Below, one piece after another: positions 7,684 through 15,408 of a stretch of 64,000 nucleotides of DNA (position 1 is its first letter; each line of letters starts with the position of its first letter). The notes below the pieces were generated by a model. The model was given only the letters and a program-made list of their open reading frames with translations. It searched no databases and was not told the DNA's origin. The position numbers were made by a program, and so were the translations under genes. Origin of the DNA: Bradyrhizobium canariense (GTDB taxonomy: Bacteria; Pseudomonadota; Alphaproteobacteria; Rhizobiales; Xanthobacteraceae); contig NZ_VSST01000056.1 of the NCBI RefSeq assembly GCF_019402665.1, positions 62,001-126,000 of the forward strand. Reading direction: 5' to 3'.

Positions 7684-8011
7684 CATTCCGGATGAAGTAA
7701 GAAATGGTATTCAAATCTCGCCGGCGTTCCCATGGTAGAACACCGCGTTCCGAAAATGGACTCCGGACAACTACCGGAATCCGGTTTTGTACGCGTTGTC
7801 GATATAGGGCGAACGTGGCATCGGTTGGCTTCCAGCCCCCAATGCTCCCGGCTGCCGATCCAATTGCGGATCAGAGCGCCGGTGCCTCAAAAGTGAAGGT
7901 CGCAGGAACGGCTAAAGGGCTTCTCCTGCGACCGACGCCCGCGACGTTCCGCACTGCTCCGGCCTGCTAGCATAGCGACCGACCAGCGTGAACCGGTGGG
8001 ACCCGATTAGA
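7684..8011. other. Stretch with no supported gene
   Basis: An 88-residue open frame on the plus strand (7704-7970) has no convincing protein character. The only structure is an imperfect palindrome at 7983-8000 belonging to the CCGGCGTGAACCGG family listed separately. Confidence 0.35.
7983..8000. repeat. CCGGCGTGAACCGG-family palindrome, copy 2 (imperfect)
   Basis: CCAGCGTGAACCGGTGGG is a diverged copy just downstream of the secreted protein gene that ends at 8012 on the minus strand. Confidence 0.4.
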
Positions 8012-8218
8012 TCACTGCGGAGGCTTCTTCGTTGCGGTTGGTGGCTTCGCTGTGCCGCTCTTCGGGGTACCATAATTCGCTGTGGTACGAGAGCCATAGC
8101 CCCCAGGCTTACCATCCATTTTGTTAGCCGATGCTGGCGATGTCATGAACCCGGCGGCGATCACGGCGCCTCCGAATGCAAGAATTACGAACAGGGCAAA
8201 AGCTCTCATAATCGACAT
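8012..8218 (-). CDS. Small secreted protein
   Basis: A 68-residue protein. The ATG at 8218 is chosen over an upstream TTG because the GGAG eight bases before it would otherwise be inside the gene. It starts MSIMRAFALFVILAFGGAVI, a signal peptide ending near SPASA, and has a short Gly/Thr/Pro/Lys-rich mature part ending PTATKKPPQ. It probably resides in the periplasm. Function unknown. A minus-strand terminator follows at 7649. Confidence 0.65.
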   Translation of the reverse strand: MSIMRAFALFVILAFGGAVIAAGFMTSPASANKMDGKPGGYGSRTTANYGTPKSGTAKPPTATKKPPQ

Positions 8219-8325
8219 TTGCTGCTCCAATATGCATTTTCAAAAAGCCGTCACGTCGAGATGTACGTAGTTCGGGCAAGCTATCCCAGACCGACCTTGC
8301 CAGCGAGTCTTTCCTCGGGGCCCGA

Positions 8326-8348
8326 GGCCCGCCGGCGTGAACCCGGCG
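8326..8348. repeat. CCGGCGTGAACCGG-family palindrome, copy 3
   Basis: GGCCCGCCGGCGTGAACCCG is followed by GCG, giving a GCCGG/CCGGC stem around CGTGAAC. It lies about 110 bases upstream of the secreted protein start at 8218. Confidence 0.45.
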
Positions 8349-8469
8349 CATACGACCATGCCGCCAACTGAGGCGGACTTACTTCTGGGTGTTCCGCTTA
8401 TAAATACACGCGCTGGGAGCAAACGAAGATTTATTATCATCGCAATCTGTTCTCGCCCGGAGAACAGCG

Positions 8470-8493
8470 GGGCCCGCCAGCGTGAACCGGCGG
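8470..8493. repeat. CCGGCGTGAACCGG-family palindrome, copy 4
   Basis: GGCCCGCCAGCGTGAACCGG is followed by CGGA; it is close to copy 3 in sequence and lies 144 bases from it. It sits just outside the right arm of the inverted repeat. Confidence 0.45.
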
Positions 8494-8723
8494 AGCCTCC
8501 GATCGTGAGACATCGATTGGCCGTGGTTATGTTCTCGCCGGCCGGGCTGCCTCCCAAGGGAAGAGAGCCCATGTTGTTCGGCAACGTGATCGCAACGCTC
8601 GACGCCTCCTGCTTCTTGCGATCTGTGAAGGGAGCCAGGATCGCCCCCTACGTCGGTGACGATCTGATCGCAAAACTGGAAAATCCTATTGTCTTTCAAA
8701 GCTTCAACGCGGTGGCGAACGCG

Positions 8724-8954
8724 CTAGATAGCGGTTGCAAAACTAGCAACGCTATGCCGCGCCATCTCGGCGCCGGTGGCATCAATCACGATTACAACCG
8801 TGCCCGCATCATGGTCGCAATCGGGATCGCTGGCGATATCCCGAGCGACACGGGCGCCGTATTGGCTAGCTATTTCAGCAGAGCGAAGCAGTTCCCCCAC
8901 ATCGTCCGCTTGTGTCTCGCCTTTGTGGAAAATCGGGAAGTAGAAACGTCGCAT
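8724..8954 (-). CDS. DUF6894-like small protein, copy 2
   Basis: A 76-residue protein aligned end to end with the product of 1846-2076, differing at about 15 positions (for example ELLRSAEIASQYGARV). The ATG at 8954 corresponds to the TTG start of copy 1 and has GGACGAAGG upstream. The reading frame is intact in both copies, which suggests some selection to keep it. Divergent from the basic protein gene at 9200. Function of the family is unknown. Confidence 0.75.
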   Translation of the reverse strand: MRRFYFPIFHKGETQADDVGELLRSAEIASQYGARVARDIASDPDCDHDAGTVVIVIDATGAEMARHSVASFATAI

Positions 8955-9011
8955 AAGCCTCGGCCTTCGTCCTTGTCCCGCGATCATGCCCACATGTCAG
9001 GCCGGCCCGCA

Positions 9012-9029
9012 CCTGTCAAAAACGACAGG
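9012..9029. promoter_or_regulatory. Conserved palindrome in divergent intergenic region, copy 2
   Basis: CCTGTCAAAAACGACAGG is the exact complement of the motif at 1773-1790. It again lies between the two divergent cassette genes, consistent with an operator. Confidence 0.4.
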
Positions 9030-9199
9030 GTCAGTGCGCCGGCGGCGCTAGCGAGCGACCGGCCGTTACCGTGATCGTTGTGAAATAACACGGCGACATT
9101 CTGAATTTTACCAGCCGGTGAAGTTCAACGGCGGCATGGTTGCGCACTGCGCACCATGTTGTTAGACCGCGCGCTCCTAACAGTTCATGGAGTCACCGA

Positions 9200-9382
9200 G
9201 TGGCCAAAAAAACAAAGAAAACTGTTCGTCGCGAGTGGACATCTGCTGACTTGCGAGCACTTAAAAAGCACTCAAAGGATCGCACTCCTGTTGCGAAGAT
9301 TGCAAAAGCGATGAAGCGTACTGAGGGCGCGCTTCGTCAGAAGGCGCTCGTCTTGGGATTTGGTTTAGGCCATCAGCGGTAA
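9200..9382 (+). CDS. Small basic HTH-like (SANT/Myb-like) protein, copy 2
   Basis: A 60-residue protein from GTG with GGAG eight bases upstream, near identical to the product of 1420-1602. It shares EWTSADLRALK, then KIAKAMKRTEGALRQKALVL and GFGLGHQR, with changes mainly in the Lys-rich N-terminus and the central loop. A DNA-binding role is inferred from the HTH-like pattern and basic charge. Same divergent arrangement with a DUF6894-like gene. Confidence 0.75.
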   Translation: MAKKTKKTVRREWTSADLRALKKHSKDRTPVAKIAKAMKRTEGALRQKALVLGFGLGHQR

Positions 9383-9480
9383 TTGGAAGGCCCGGTCAGG
9401 TAAACGGACCACCAAACGATAAGCTCACCCCTTACGCTGAATTTGCGCGCCGGCACCTTCGGCCGGGATAAGAACCACTT

Positions 9481-9696
9481 TCAACGACCATCATCCGGTT
9501 CCCACGCAAAAAAATGCAACCTTTCGTCGCCCGCCTTTGGTGATTGCGCGCTTGTGGAGGGAGCTAAGCGCCATTCAGCGGTGCAGAGAATCCCTCGATC
9601 GCATTCATCTGCGAGCTTAAGAAGCAGGTCAGCGTTAGCCTTGTCGCTAGAAGCGAGGGCCAATCTGCGATATCGGTTGGCACGGGCGTTGCTCAC
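9481..9696 (-). CDS. Small hypothetical protein
   Basis: A 71-residue protein. The GTG at 9696 has GGGA upstream and opens with SNARANRYRRLALASSDKAN, then ADLLLKLADECDRGILCTAEWR, a segment I recall as a conserved bradyrhizobial small-protein motif. The frame is open further upstream, but that part is not protein-like. The protein is predicted cytoplasmic and helical. Function unknown. Confidence 0.65.
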   Translation of the reverse strand: MSNARANRYRRLALASSDKANADLLLKLADECDRGILCTAEWRLAPSTSAQSPKAGDERLHFFAWEPDDGR

Positions 9697-9776
9697 GAAT
9701 CCCGATCTCAACGCTACAGAACAAAGACATTGCTTCCAGTCCGTCCGCAAAACCGCGGGTTCATTCACGCCGCACC

Positions 9777-10019
9777 TTACTTCGGCGGAGGCAAATCGCC
9801 TTGAAGGCACCGGCCCACTTTGGAATGCATAGGATCTTCGCACGCGGCAAGGGTCGTAAGTACGTGATTGCAGACAGCGCACTGAAACGTATGCAAGTCC
9901 ACGCTTGGGCGTTCTAGCTCGATACTGACCAGCATCATCGAAGATTTGCACCTCGGACAGGCGGGGCGCTGCAATGCGATGGGTGCAAAGGCGGGCGGCA
10001 GGTGTTCAGATTGGGTCAT
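9777..10019 (-). CDS. Small zinc-ribbon protein
   Basis: An 80-residue protein. The ATG at 10019 is chosen because GAGGGA lies seven bases upstream, inside any longer version. A zinc ribbon is formed by CPRCKSSMMLVSIE and, about 25 residues on, FQCAVCNH. After it comes LTTLAACEDPM. Small proteins of this layout are frequent in Bradyrhizobium. Metal binding and a nucleic-acid or protein-binding role are inferred; no specific function is known. Confidence 0.7.
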   Translation of the reverse strand: MTQSEHLPPAFAPIALQRPACPRCKSSMMLVSIELERPSVDLHTFQCAVCNHVLTTLAACEDPMHSKVGRCLQGDLPPPK

Positions 10020-10283
10020 GGGTGCTTCCCTCAAGGCGGGACCCCTCAGTCACCGGTAATGCCTCGGTGCGGAGGTCGGTGACGGAACGAGTATGCGCCG
10101 ATGGGTCTCAATCGCGAGTCAATTCCCGGTGCGCTGGTCTGTGCGCCAGCGGCTTGCGGCGCACGCCCGCCGGTTTGCCCTCCCGGACCAGCGCCCTTCA
10201 GCGGCAACGTGAGCTGTAGCCATCGACCGGCCCTGCACCGCAGGTCAGTTCTGGGCCAAGATGCGACATCCGGGTCGATTGGA
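10020..10283. other. Intergenic stretch without supported gene
   Basis: An open frame on the plus strand (10101-10391) overlaps the C-terminus of the membrane protein gene and looks like a shadow. Nothing else is evident. Confidence 0.35.
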
Positions 10284-11096
10284 TTACTCGGTCCGCGGCT
10301 GCGAAGCCCAATCGCCCGAATGCCGCCCGGGCCGCTGCGGCAGGATAGCGACGAGCAAGACGATTGCAGCGAGAAGGACCACGGAAGCTAAAGGACGACT
10401 CAGGGCGAGCCCGCCATGGCTGACTGGCTTGTCCAAAAAATCTCCAACGGTGGCCCCCAGAGGACGCGTGAGAATGAAGGCCGCCCAGAATAGAAAAACC
10501 CGCGATACCTTGGTCCAGTAGTACAGCGCCGCAAGCACCAATAGTCCCGCACCAAACAGTAGAGCGCCGCCATCGTACCCAAGTCCCGTGTCGTCAGCGA
10601 TCCAATCGCCGAGGGCGGTACCCAGGGTTTGCGAAAACGTAATGGTGATCCAATAGAATAGCTCGGTCTTTGGCGACGTTACCGTGTCGACATTCACCGA
10701 GCCCAAAGTCGCATACCATGCACCAAGGGAACAAAGCACACAGGCCAGCAAGATGGATGAGCCTCCCACATAACCAATCCCCAATGAACGATCAAAAAAA
10801 TCCGCCAACGCGGTGCCCACGGTGGTGGAAGCAACGATGGCCAGCCAGTAGACCCAGGGATTGAACTTCGTCGTTGAAATCTGAGCAATGACTGCGGCAA
10901 CGAAAATGGCCAGAAATATAGCAGTCCCGATCAGATATCCGCCGTTCTGAGCGTTCTGATCTGCGTTGAGCCAACTCATTGTCACCGCGTCGCCGCCCGT
11001 TTCTCCCAAAGTAGTGGCCAAGATTTTGATTACCCAGAAGCCGAGTGTGACGGCGGGAACTTTGCTGACAATGTCATTTCCGTTCTGGAACTTCAT
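10284..11096 (-). CDS. Multi-pass membrane protein, COG4705/DUF347 type
   Basis: A 270-residue protein from an ATG with GAGGAG upstream. It has about eight hydrophobic helices and repeats of a short motif, T-x-G-x-AL-x-D: ATTLGETGGDAV, TTVGTALADFFD, QTLGTALGDWIAD and RPLGATVGDFLDK. Four such repeats, each pairing a glycine and an acidic residue within a helix, are the mark of the DUF347 membrane family (COG4705). Its activity is not established; the buried acidic residues suggest ion or metal transport, which is inference. No neighbouring gene clarifies its role. Confidence 0.8.
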   Translation of the reverse strand: MKFQNGNDIVSKVPAVTLGFWVIKILATTLGETGGDAVTMSWLNADQNAQNGGYLIGTAIFLAIFVAAVIAQISTTKFNPWVYWLAIVASTTVGTALADFFDRSLGIGYVGGSSILLACVLCSLGAWYATLGSVNVDTVTSPKTELFYWITITFSQTLGTALGDWIADDTGLGYDGGALLFGAGLLVLAALYYWTKVSRVFLFWAAFILTRPLGATVGDFLDKPVSHGGLALSRPLASVVLLAAIVLLVAILPQRPGRHSGDWASQPRTE

Positions 11097-11551
11097 TCGA
11101 CGCACTCCTCGATATCTACGTTGCCGGTGCGGACCCGCGAACAGACGAAACGCTGCAAGCACCTGAAAGGTGCCGCGCAAGAACTCAGCCGTGGAGCAAC
11201 CGCTTTGGGCCCAAACGGGACGATCTAAATGTGAGTAGATTGGGTCCGCCAGGTCTCGGTGAGCGAACCTCGTGCTGAGGTGCCGCCACTTCTTCGATGG
11301 GAGCAGCGGCAGAGCAGAGGGGTTAGACTTACGGCCGGGTTGTTACTGACAGTTGACGCAACACGGGTTCAATCGATCGAAGGCCAAGGGTCATAGTCGA
11401 CGAGAATCATAGCCGATTGATCCCGCCGTGGTGAGGAGGCTGCACAGGAAGCGGGTCACACGGCCCGTGATGTAGGTCACCGTAGATTCAAAGCAGTTGC
11501 GGCACTCTGCATCGTGGCCGCAACCCGCCGCCCAAAACAGGAGGACCTCAC
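11097..11551. other. Intergenic stretch, promoter region likely
   Basis: About 450 bases between divergent genes. No supported reading frame is seen; an open minus frame (11391-11849) is antisense to the secreted protein and rejected. Ribosome binding site AGGAGG is present just before 11552. Confidence 0.4.
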
Positions 11552-11782
11552 ATGAAAACCGCTCGCTTTGCTCTCTTCGCCGCCCTCGTTGGGCTCGGCT
11601 CTCTGCTCGGATCCGCGCAGTATTCACCTGCTGCAGCTGGCTTCGGCTCGCAATACGGCTGGATGGGAAACAGGCCATACATGGACTGCCTGAAATACGT
11701 GGGAGCCTTCGGTGCCGACTACCCGGACCGAAACAAGAATATCGAAAGCTGCAAGCGCAACTACCTTCCGGGCGGCCGCTGA
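11552..11782 (+). CDS. Small secreted protein
   Basis: A 76-residue exported protein preceded by AGGAGG. Residues 1-29 form a signal peptide (MKTARFALFAALVGLGSLLG...SPAAA). The mature part is short and aromatic (GFGSQYGWMGNRPYMDCLKY) with two Cys that could make a disulfide, and ends NYLPGGR. Periplasmic location is inferred; function unknown. The next gene follows in the same direction after 105 bases. Confidence 0.7.
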   Translation: MKTARFALFAALVGLGSLLGSAQYSPAAAGFGSQYGWMGNRPYMDCLKYVGAFGADYPDRNKNIESCKRNYLPGGR

Positions 11783-11887
11783 GGTAACTGTCTCGACGGT
11801 GTATTGCCGGCACCCGCTGCTGGGTTCGTAAAATTCGCACCCAGCGCACGCTCGGATTTGAAGCCTCTCGAAGACAAAGGCGCAGTT

Positions 11888-12469
11888 ATGCTCAAGGCCG
11901 AACCCACGGTTGAAAGTCTCGCATCGCATATCCAGCGGCAGGACCGATCGCTGAAGGCGATGCGATGGAGCGTCCTGGGGGCTACAATCATGGCGGCTGC
12001 GGTGATCATTGCATCCCAATGGCACGCGACCGTTAATGCCGACACAGTCAAGGCCAAGACCCTCTCTGTGGAAAAGATAGCCTTGCGCAATGACTCCGGC
12101 AAAATCGTCGCCTTGATCTCATCCACTTCCGACGGAATGCCGCGTATCTCGCTATTCGATAGCCGCGAGAAGGTGCGTCTAAGCATCGGGCTTAGCCAGG
12201 ATGGCTCACCTTCGGTGTCGCTCCTCGACACGGAGCAAGGTCATCGGGCGGTGCTGTCTCTGAACGATCATCAGGATGCGTCGTTGACGATGTACAATGC
12301 TGCAAAACTTCCCCGTGCGACACTCGCTGTCAACTCCGTCAGCTCGGGCCAAATGATTCTCTACGGAACCGGCGGTGGTCTAAACCTCTCCGCTTTCGAT
12401 GGTCGGGTGCAGTGGACTCCCGTGGACGGAGCCGTTCAGAACATCCAGACGAAAACCGAAACCAAATAG
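11888..12469 (+). CDS. Membrane-anchored beta-rich hypothetical protein
   Basis: A 193-residue protein starting at ATG 11888 (the frame extends upstream to 11804, but that part looks non-coding). An N-terminal helix SLASHIQRQDRSLKAMRW is followed by one membrane segment (SVLGATIMAAAVIIASQW). Next come repeated beta-strand units of the type KIALRNDSGKIVALISST, PRISLFDSREKVRLSIGL and SVSLLDTEQGHRAVLSL. The repeat of V/A-x-L-x-D-x-x-G is typical of beta-helix-like periplasmic domains. Function unknown. Confidence 0.65.
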   Translation: MLKAEPTVESLASHIQRQDRSLKAMRWSVLGATIMAAAVIIASQWHATVNADTVKAKTLSVEKIALRNDSGKIVALISSTSDGMPRISLFDSREKVRLSIGLSQDGSPSVSLLDTEQGHRAVLSLNDHQDASLTMYNAAKLPRATLAVNSVSSGQMILYGTGGGLNLSAFDGRVQWTPVDGAVQNIQTKTETK

Positions 12470-13035
12470 TTCAGCCGTAAGGCTCATGCCGCCTTCGATT
12501 AGAGCTCTGTTCCGATCCGATAAAGGCAAAGCTCTGCCGGGTCTTGAACACGCGCGCGTCAGCAGGCAGTATTTGAAGCAGAGATTTCTCGTTTGCACGG
12601 CCGGCAGACTGCCGCGTCTACCAGTGCGCAAATTGTGCAAAGGTCATCGGGACGACTAGGAACGGTCGAGGTCGACAAAGGCCCGCCGGTCACACTCGCA
12701 GGTGTAACAAGACATGCGAAGGCCGCAGCGGGAGGTTAAATCGCTGCGGCCCGCGCGCGTCAAAAAGAGCCGGGTAAAATGAACTATGTGAAATATGCAG
12801 CCAGCCCCGGTCGCAAGCGCCCTTTCTTATCAGATTGCAAAACAAACTTCGCCGGAACCGAAATGTGGTTAGGGTGCATTATGTTCCGTAGCAGTCGGCA
12901 TCGCCCCTTTTCGCCGGTAGAGCACTGCCCGCGAAGCCTTGAGAAGTGGTCGGCGCTCGGCGAAACCGTCATCCTGCTCTGTGTTAATGACGACTTCCCG
13001 TCCGCGTGCATTCTCATCTCAGGGGAGTGATTCGG
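12470..13035. other. Intergenic stretch of about 565 bases
   Basis: Open frames here (12399-12659, 12779-13030 and antisense) lack ribosome binding sites and protein character. The only clear structure is the hairpin at 12721-12751. The end contains GGGGAG, the ribosome binding site of the tiny gene at 13036. Confidence 0.4.
12721..12751. terminator. Strong GC hairpin, terminator-like
   Basis: GGCCGCAGCG and CGCTGCGGCC form a perfect 10-bp stem with an 11-base loop. There is no T-tract, so termination would be Rho-assisted or the hairpin serves another purpose. It lies about 250 bases after the gene ending at 12469. Confidence 0.4.
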
Positions 13036-13122
13036 ATGCTGGATGTAATCCTGATGCTGCTGGTCGCCGGCGGTGGGGCCTTTCTCGCAATCGCCCTGTG
13101 GGGCATCTACCGCCGAGCATAG
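13036..13122 (+). CDS. Tiny membrane peptide (28 residues)
   Basis: ATG with GGGGAG eight bases upstream. The frame reads MLDVILMLLVAGGGAFLAIA and then LWGIYRRA: a single membrane helix with a basic tail. Size and layout resemble KdpF-type accessory peptides, but there are no kdp genes nearby, so no such function is claimed. Confidence 0.5.
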   Translation: MLDVILMLLVAGGGAFLAIALWGIYRRA

Positions 13123-13239
13123 GGATCTCCTAGAACCTGCGGGCTGCGCTTTTGCCAGTGGCCTAAGTTCGTTCCGGCGCGGGAACTGAAATTGCCCTTT
13201 CTCGTTTTGGAGTCGTGTTAACTGCCCGAGGAAAGCGCC

Positions 13240-13440
13240 ATGGCGGAGCGCCGTAGAGTGAAGCAGACCAACTCTCTTGAGGAACGATTGGGCGAACTGG
13301 CAACCAGGTACAAGGAGCAGGCAAGCGCATTACCGGCTGGTGCGGAACGCGAGGCCCTTCTTAGGAAAGCGCGGCTTGCTAACACTGGCGCCCACATCAG
13401 CGATTGGCTGGCGTCGCCCGGCCTACAGTCTCCGAAGTAA
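13240..13440 (+). CDS. Small hypothetical protein
   Basis: A 66-residue protein: MAERRRVKQTNSLEERLGEL, then a helical stretch (ATRYKEQASALPAGAEREAL) and RKARLANTGAHISDWLASPG. I recall this pattern (basic start, central PxGxER, then LLRKAR...WL-x-SPG) as common and conserved in Bradyrhizobium. No transmembrane segment. Function unknown. Confidence 0.7.
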   Translation: MAERRRVKQTNSLEERLGELATRYKEQASALPAGAEREALLRKARLANTGAHISDWLASPGLQSPK

Positions 13441-13572
13441 GCCATCGCGCTCAGTGCTCAGTTTTCGTTTTGTGCTTACCTTGACCTATCTCAAGGTATT
13501 CAATCCGCCCGTGAACACATTGCGAACGCGAGTGTAGTCGCCAGCGGAACACAAAGAGTAACGCCGGCGGAC

Positions 13573-13863
13573 TCATTGATCCCTCTTAAGCTTGCGCCGC
13601 CCCCAATACGGCTCCTTGCCTTTCGGGTTGAACTCGACGACGTGGAGCCGGTTCAAAGCCCGCATTACGCCGATCCGGGCAAACATAGTTGGGCCGCCGC
13701 TTTCTGCGACCAGGATCAACGCCTCCATCGCGGCTTGCCATTCGGGCGCCTGATGCTCCTTCTTCGGCAGAGCGCTGATGTACTCGCCGGCATCGAGCAG
13801 CGTCACCAGCTTGCGGCCATCGGGCAGCGTTAGGGGCTCGTCGAACGAGCGAGACCATATCAC
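13573..13863 (-). CDS. Hypothetical protein
   Basis: A 96-residue protein from GTG: IWSRSFDEPLTLPDGRKLVT, then LLDAGEYISALPKKE and a helical WQAAMEALILVAESGGP, ending in a basic GRRKLKRDQ. Soluble, mixed alpha/beta. It is of a type often found on rhizobial islands; function unknown. It may share a transcript with the two minus-strand genes upstream at 14046 and 14329. Confidence 0.65.
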   Translation of the reverse strand: MIWSRSFDEPLTLPDGRKLVTLLDAGEYISALPKKEHQAPEWQAAMEALILVAESGGPTMFARIGVMRALNRLHVVEFNPKGKEPYWGRRKLKRDQ

Positions 13864-13971
13864 TTCAAGCGCAGTCGGCCGGAAGGCGCGCGATTACAAC
13901 CCCCGATTCCTGGTGGTTGTGGTCCCAGCATGACATGATGATCCATTATTGCGTTTCGGAGGGAAAGCCCG

Positions 13972-14052
13972 ATGCGCCCTGCATTGCCTTATCTTGGAAT
14001 TTGTCTTTGCGCGTCGGTTGCGGCGTGGTTGTCCTTCACGCTGATCTATTGA
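13972..14052 (+). CDS. Tiny membrane peptide (26 residues)
   Basis: ATG with GGAGGG eight bases upstream. The frame reads MRPALPYLGICLCASVAAWL then SFTLIY: one membrane helix with an Arg at the N-terminal side. Its last seven bases overlap the stop end of the minus-strand gene at 14046. The good ribosome site argues for translation. Confidence 0.45.
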   Translation: MRPALPYLGICLCASVAAWLSFTLIY

Positions 14053-14369
14053 CGGAGCAGATGACCGCCCGGCGTCAAGAGCCGCACATAGGTCCCGCTC
14101 TCGTGCAGCTCCAGCCAGCCCTTCTCGACAGCGCACCTGATGCCGGCACCGAACTCTGCGCCGCTTGCCTTGAGCGTGTAGAGGAAGGGATAGTTGATCT
14201 TCTCGATGTGAATGCGCCCGTCCTGGACGGGCTCGATGCTGGTGGCGAGCTGAACGAGCTGGCGGGCTGCGGCTTCCGGATCGGCGTAGGGGCGTTCGGT
14301 AACGTGCTTCATCGCTGGAATCAAAACCTCAAGCGCCCATGCTTGGCCTGACTTGCCCGCGACTGTCAT
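14046..14369 (-). CDS. Hypothetical protein
   Basis: A 107-residue soluble protein. It has a helical N-terminal half (QAWALEVLIPAMKHVTERPY, then DPEAAARQLVQLA) and a C-terminal winged-helix-like part (RCAVEKGWLELHESGTYVRL) where a Gly-Trp and a beta-hairpin follow a helix. A DNA-binding fold is possible. It overlaps the upstream gene by 41 bases, so the two are probably cotranscribed. Confidence 0.65.
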   Translation of the reverse strand: MTVAGKSGQAWALEVLIPAMKHVTERPYADPEAAARQLVQLATSIEPVQDGRIHIEKINYPFLYTLKASGAEFGAGIRCAVEKGWLELHESGTYVRLLTPGGHLLRQ

Positions 14370-14607
14370 GCCAGTTCGGGACGATATGCACAGATCCTGC
14401 GGCGCCGCATGCCGAGCAGACCAGGCGCAAGCCGACGCGCGACCACGGCTGATCTTGCGGGAGTGTGTCGAGCCGCACGTCCACCCTGCGATCGCAATGG
14501 CCGTTCAGGCACTGGATGCTGCAAGTCAAATGGCCATCAGACAGCCATTCAGCAGGAGAGCGAGGCGGATAATGGCCGGCCCATTTCGTGTATCGGCGGC
14601 TGCGCAT
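14329..14607 (-). CDS. Small zinc-binding protein
   Basis: A 92-residue protein with Cys pairs arranged CSIQCLNGHC and, later, LVCSACGAAGS, consistent with a zinc ribbon. Between them lies a basic/aromatic segment (DRRVDVRLDTLPQDQPWSRV), and a Trp-His tail follows (VPNWHD). This resembles the small zinc proteins of Bradyrhizobium islands. First gene of a likely three-gene minus-strand unit with 14046 and 13573. Confidence 0.65.
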   Translation of the reverse strand: MRSRRYTKWAGHYPPRSPAEWLSDGHLTCSIQCLNGHCDRRVDVRLDTLPQDQPWSRVGLRLVCSACGAAGSVHIVPNWHDSRGQVRPSMGA

Positions 14608-15049
14608 GCCCTATCAAAGCGGCAGCGTAAGCACCTCGCAAATTATCGATTCCTAGTAGGTCCAGGCGTTCGCGAGCTACTGCAGGTCGTGGGTGTGGAA
14701 AGCGGCAGTGCTCGGAGTGGACGCCAGGCTCCCTGTGGCGCGCGCGCCGCCGACCGAGACCCCGCCAGATCGGCGCCTGAAGTTTTTAAGCGGGAAGCAT
14801 GCCGCCCCGCCGGCTGATTCGTAACTCCGAGAAAATCGACGAATGTCCAAGGATTTCAGACGCTTGCCTCCGAAACCGGGCCAATTGCAAATCAACCAAA
14901 GCAGGGCTCTCTCTCCTTGGAGAACAATGAGCAGACCGAGATCCCAGGCATTGGAATCGCCGTTCCTAAGGGCCTACGCCGTTATTAATCGAACGCGGCT
15001 TTGGGCGCGTTTGCGGCGTGCCTACTTTGAAATCCCGAGTGGCGCCGGC
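14608..15049. other. Stretch of about 440 bases without supported gene
   Basis: Open frames on both strands (14353-14817, 14843-15211, 14677-14895) show no recognisable motif or clear ribosome site. I see no repeat or strong hairpin. Confidence 0.35.
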
Positions 15050-15175
15050 TTAGTTCGCATGGTTATGGCGCTGCTTTTCCCGCAATTCCCTTCGCGAGAG
15101 TACTGCGTACGACCAACCGCCCGCCGCCAGCAAAACCGGCAACGCATAAAGCGCGAAAAATTGGTAGAATGTCAT
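15050..15175 (-). CDS. Small membrane protein, last of coupled trio
   Basis: A 41-residue protein, MTFYQFFALYALPVLLAAGG followed by WSYAVLSRRELREKQRHNHAN: one membrane helix and a basic cytoplasmic tail. Its ATG overlaps the TGA of the gene at 15172 (ATGA), with GGAGA directly before it and GGACGGG further up, so translation is probably coupled. Confidence 0.55.
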   Translation of the reverse strand: MTFYQFFALYALPVLLAAGGWSYAVLSRRELREKQRHNHAN

Positions 15176-15408
15176 TCTCCCAACCCGTCCAACACGAACA
15201 ACGCAGCATAGTGGAGCACAAGCGCACCACCTAGATACAAGAAGCACGCGACGAAAAGTTTCCAGTCGGTTGGAGCGGTCGTGCTCCCAGAGAAAAACGT
15301 CCCGGCCAGCGGCGTCAAAACGCCTATCGTCGTGCAGGCCGTCGAAACTCTATCAAGTGCCGCAGCGCGCAACTTGATCCGCTCGCGCTCCGCGTCGGTC
15401 ACGATCAA
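15172..15408 (-). CDS. Small two-helix membrane protein, middle of coupled trio
   Basis: A 78-residue protein. An N-terminal charged helix (DAERERIKLRAAALDRVSTA) leads to two hydrophobic segments, TTIGVLTPLAGTFFSG and LFVACFLYLGGALVLHYAAL, ending VLDGLGE. Its ATG overlaps the stop of the upstream frame and its own stop overlaps the next start, both ATGA. No domain is recognised; a membrane accessory role is inferred from structure only. Confidence 0.6.
   Translation of the reverse strand: MIVTDAERERIKLRAAALDRVSTACTTIGVLTPLAGTFFSGSTTAPTDWKLFVACFLYLGGALVLHYAALFVLDGLGE

Larger units (their letters stand above)
8596..9415. repeat. Right arm of diverged inverted repeat (cassette copy 2)
   Basis: Reverse complement of 1387-2205 with scattered differences. 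It carries DUF6894-like gene copy 2, the CCTGTC/GACAGG palindrome and basic-protein gene copy 2. Near the inner edge this arm has a few extra bases (CACAGAT) relative to the left arm. The two arms are 6.4 kb apart, so recombination between them would invert the intervening segment. Confidence 0.85.

Noticed and set aside
8337..9074. 245-residue plus-strand frame over the right repeat arm
   Set aside because: It is antisense to the DUF6894-like gene and the repeat; the equivalent in the left arm (1909-2277 on the minus strand) is also a shadow.
9443..9832. 129-residue plus-strand frame
   Set aside because: Antisense to the small conserved gene at 9481-9696, which has protein-like sequence and a start signal.
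12779..13030. 83-residue plus-strand frame
   Set aside because: No ribosome site and unlikely composition; the open minus frame here is no better.
13036..13122. KdpF identity for the 28-residue membrane peptide
   Set aside because: Only size and one helix agree; no kdpA, kdpB or kdpC is nearby.
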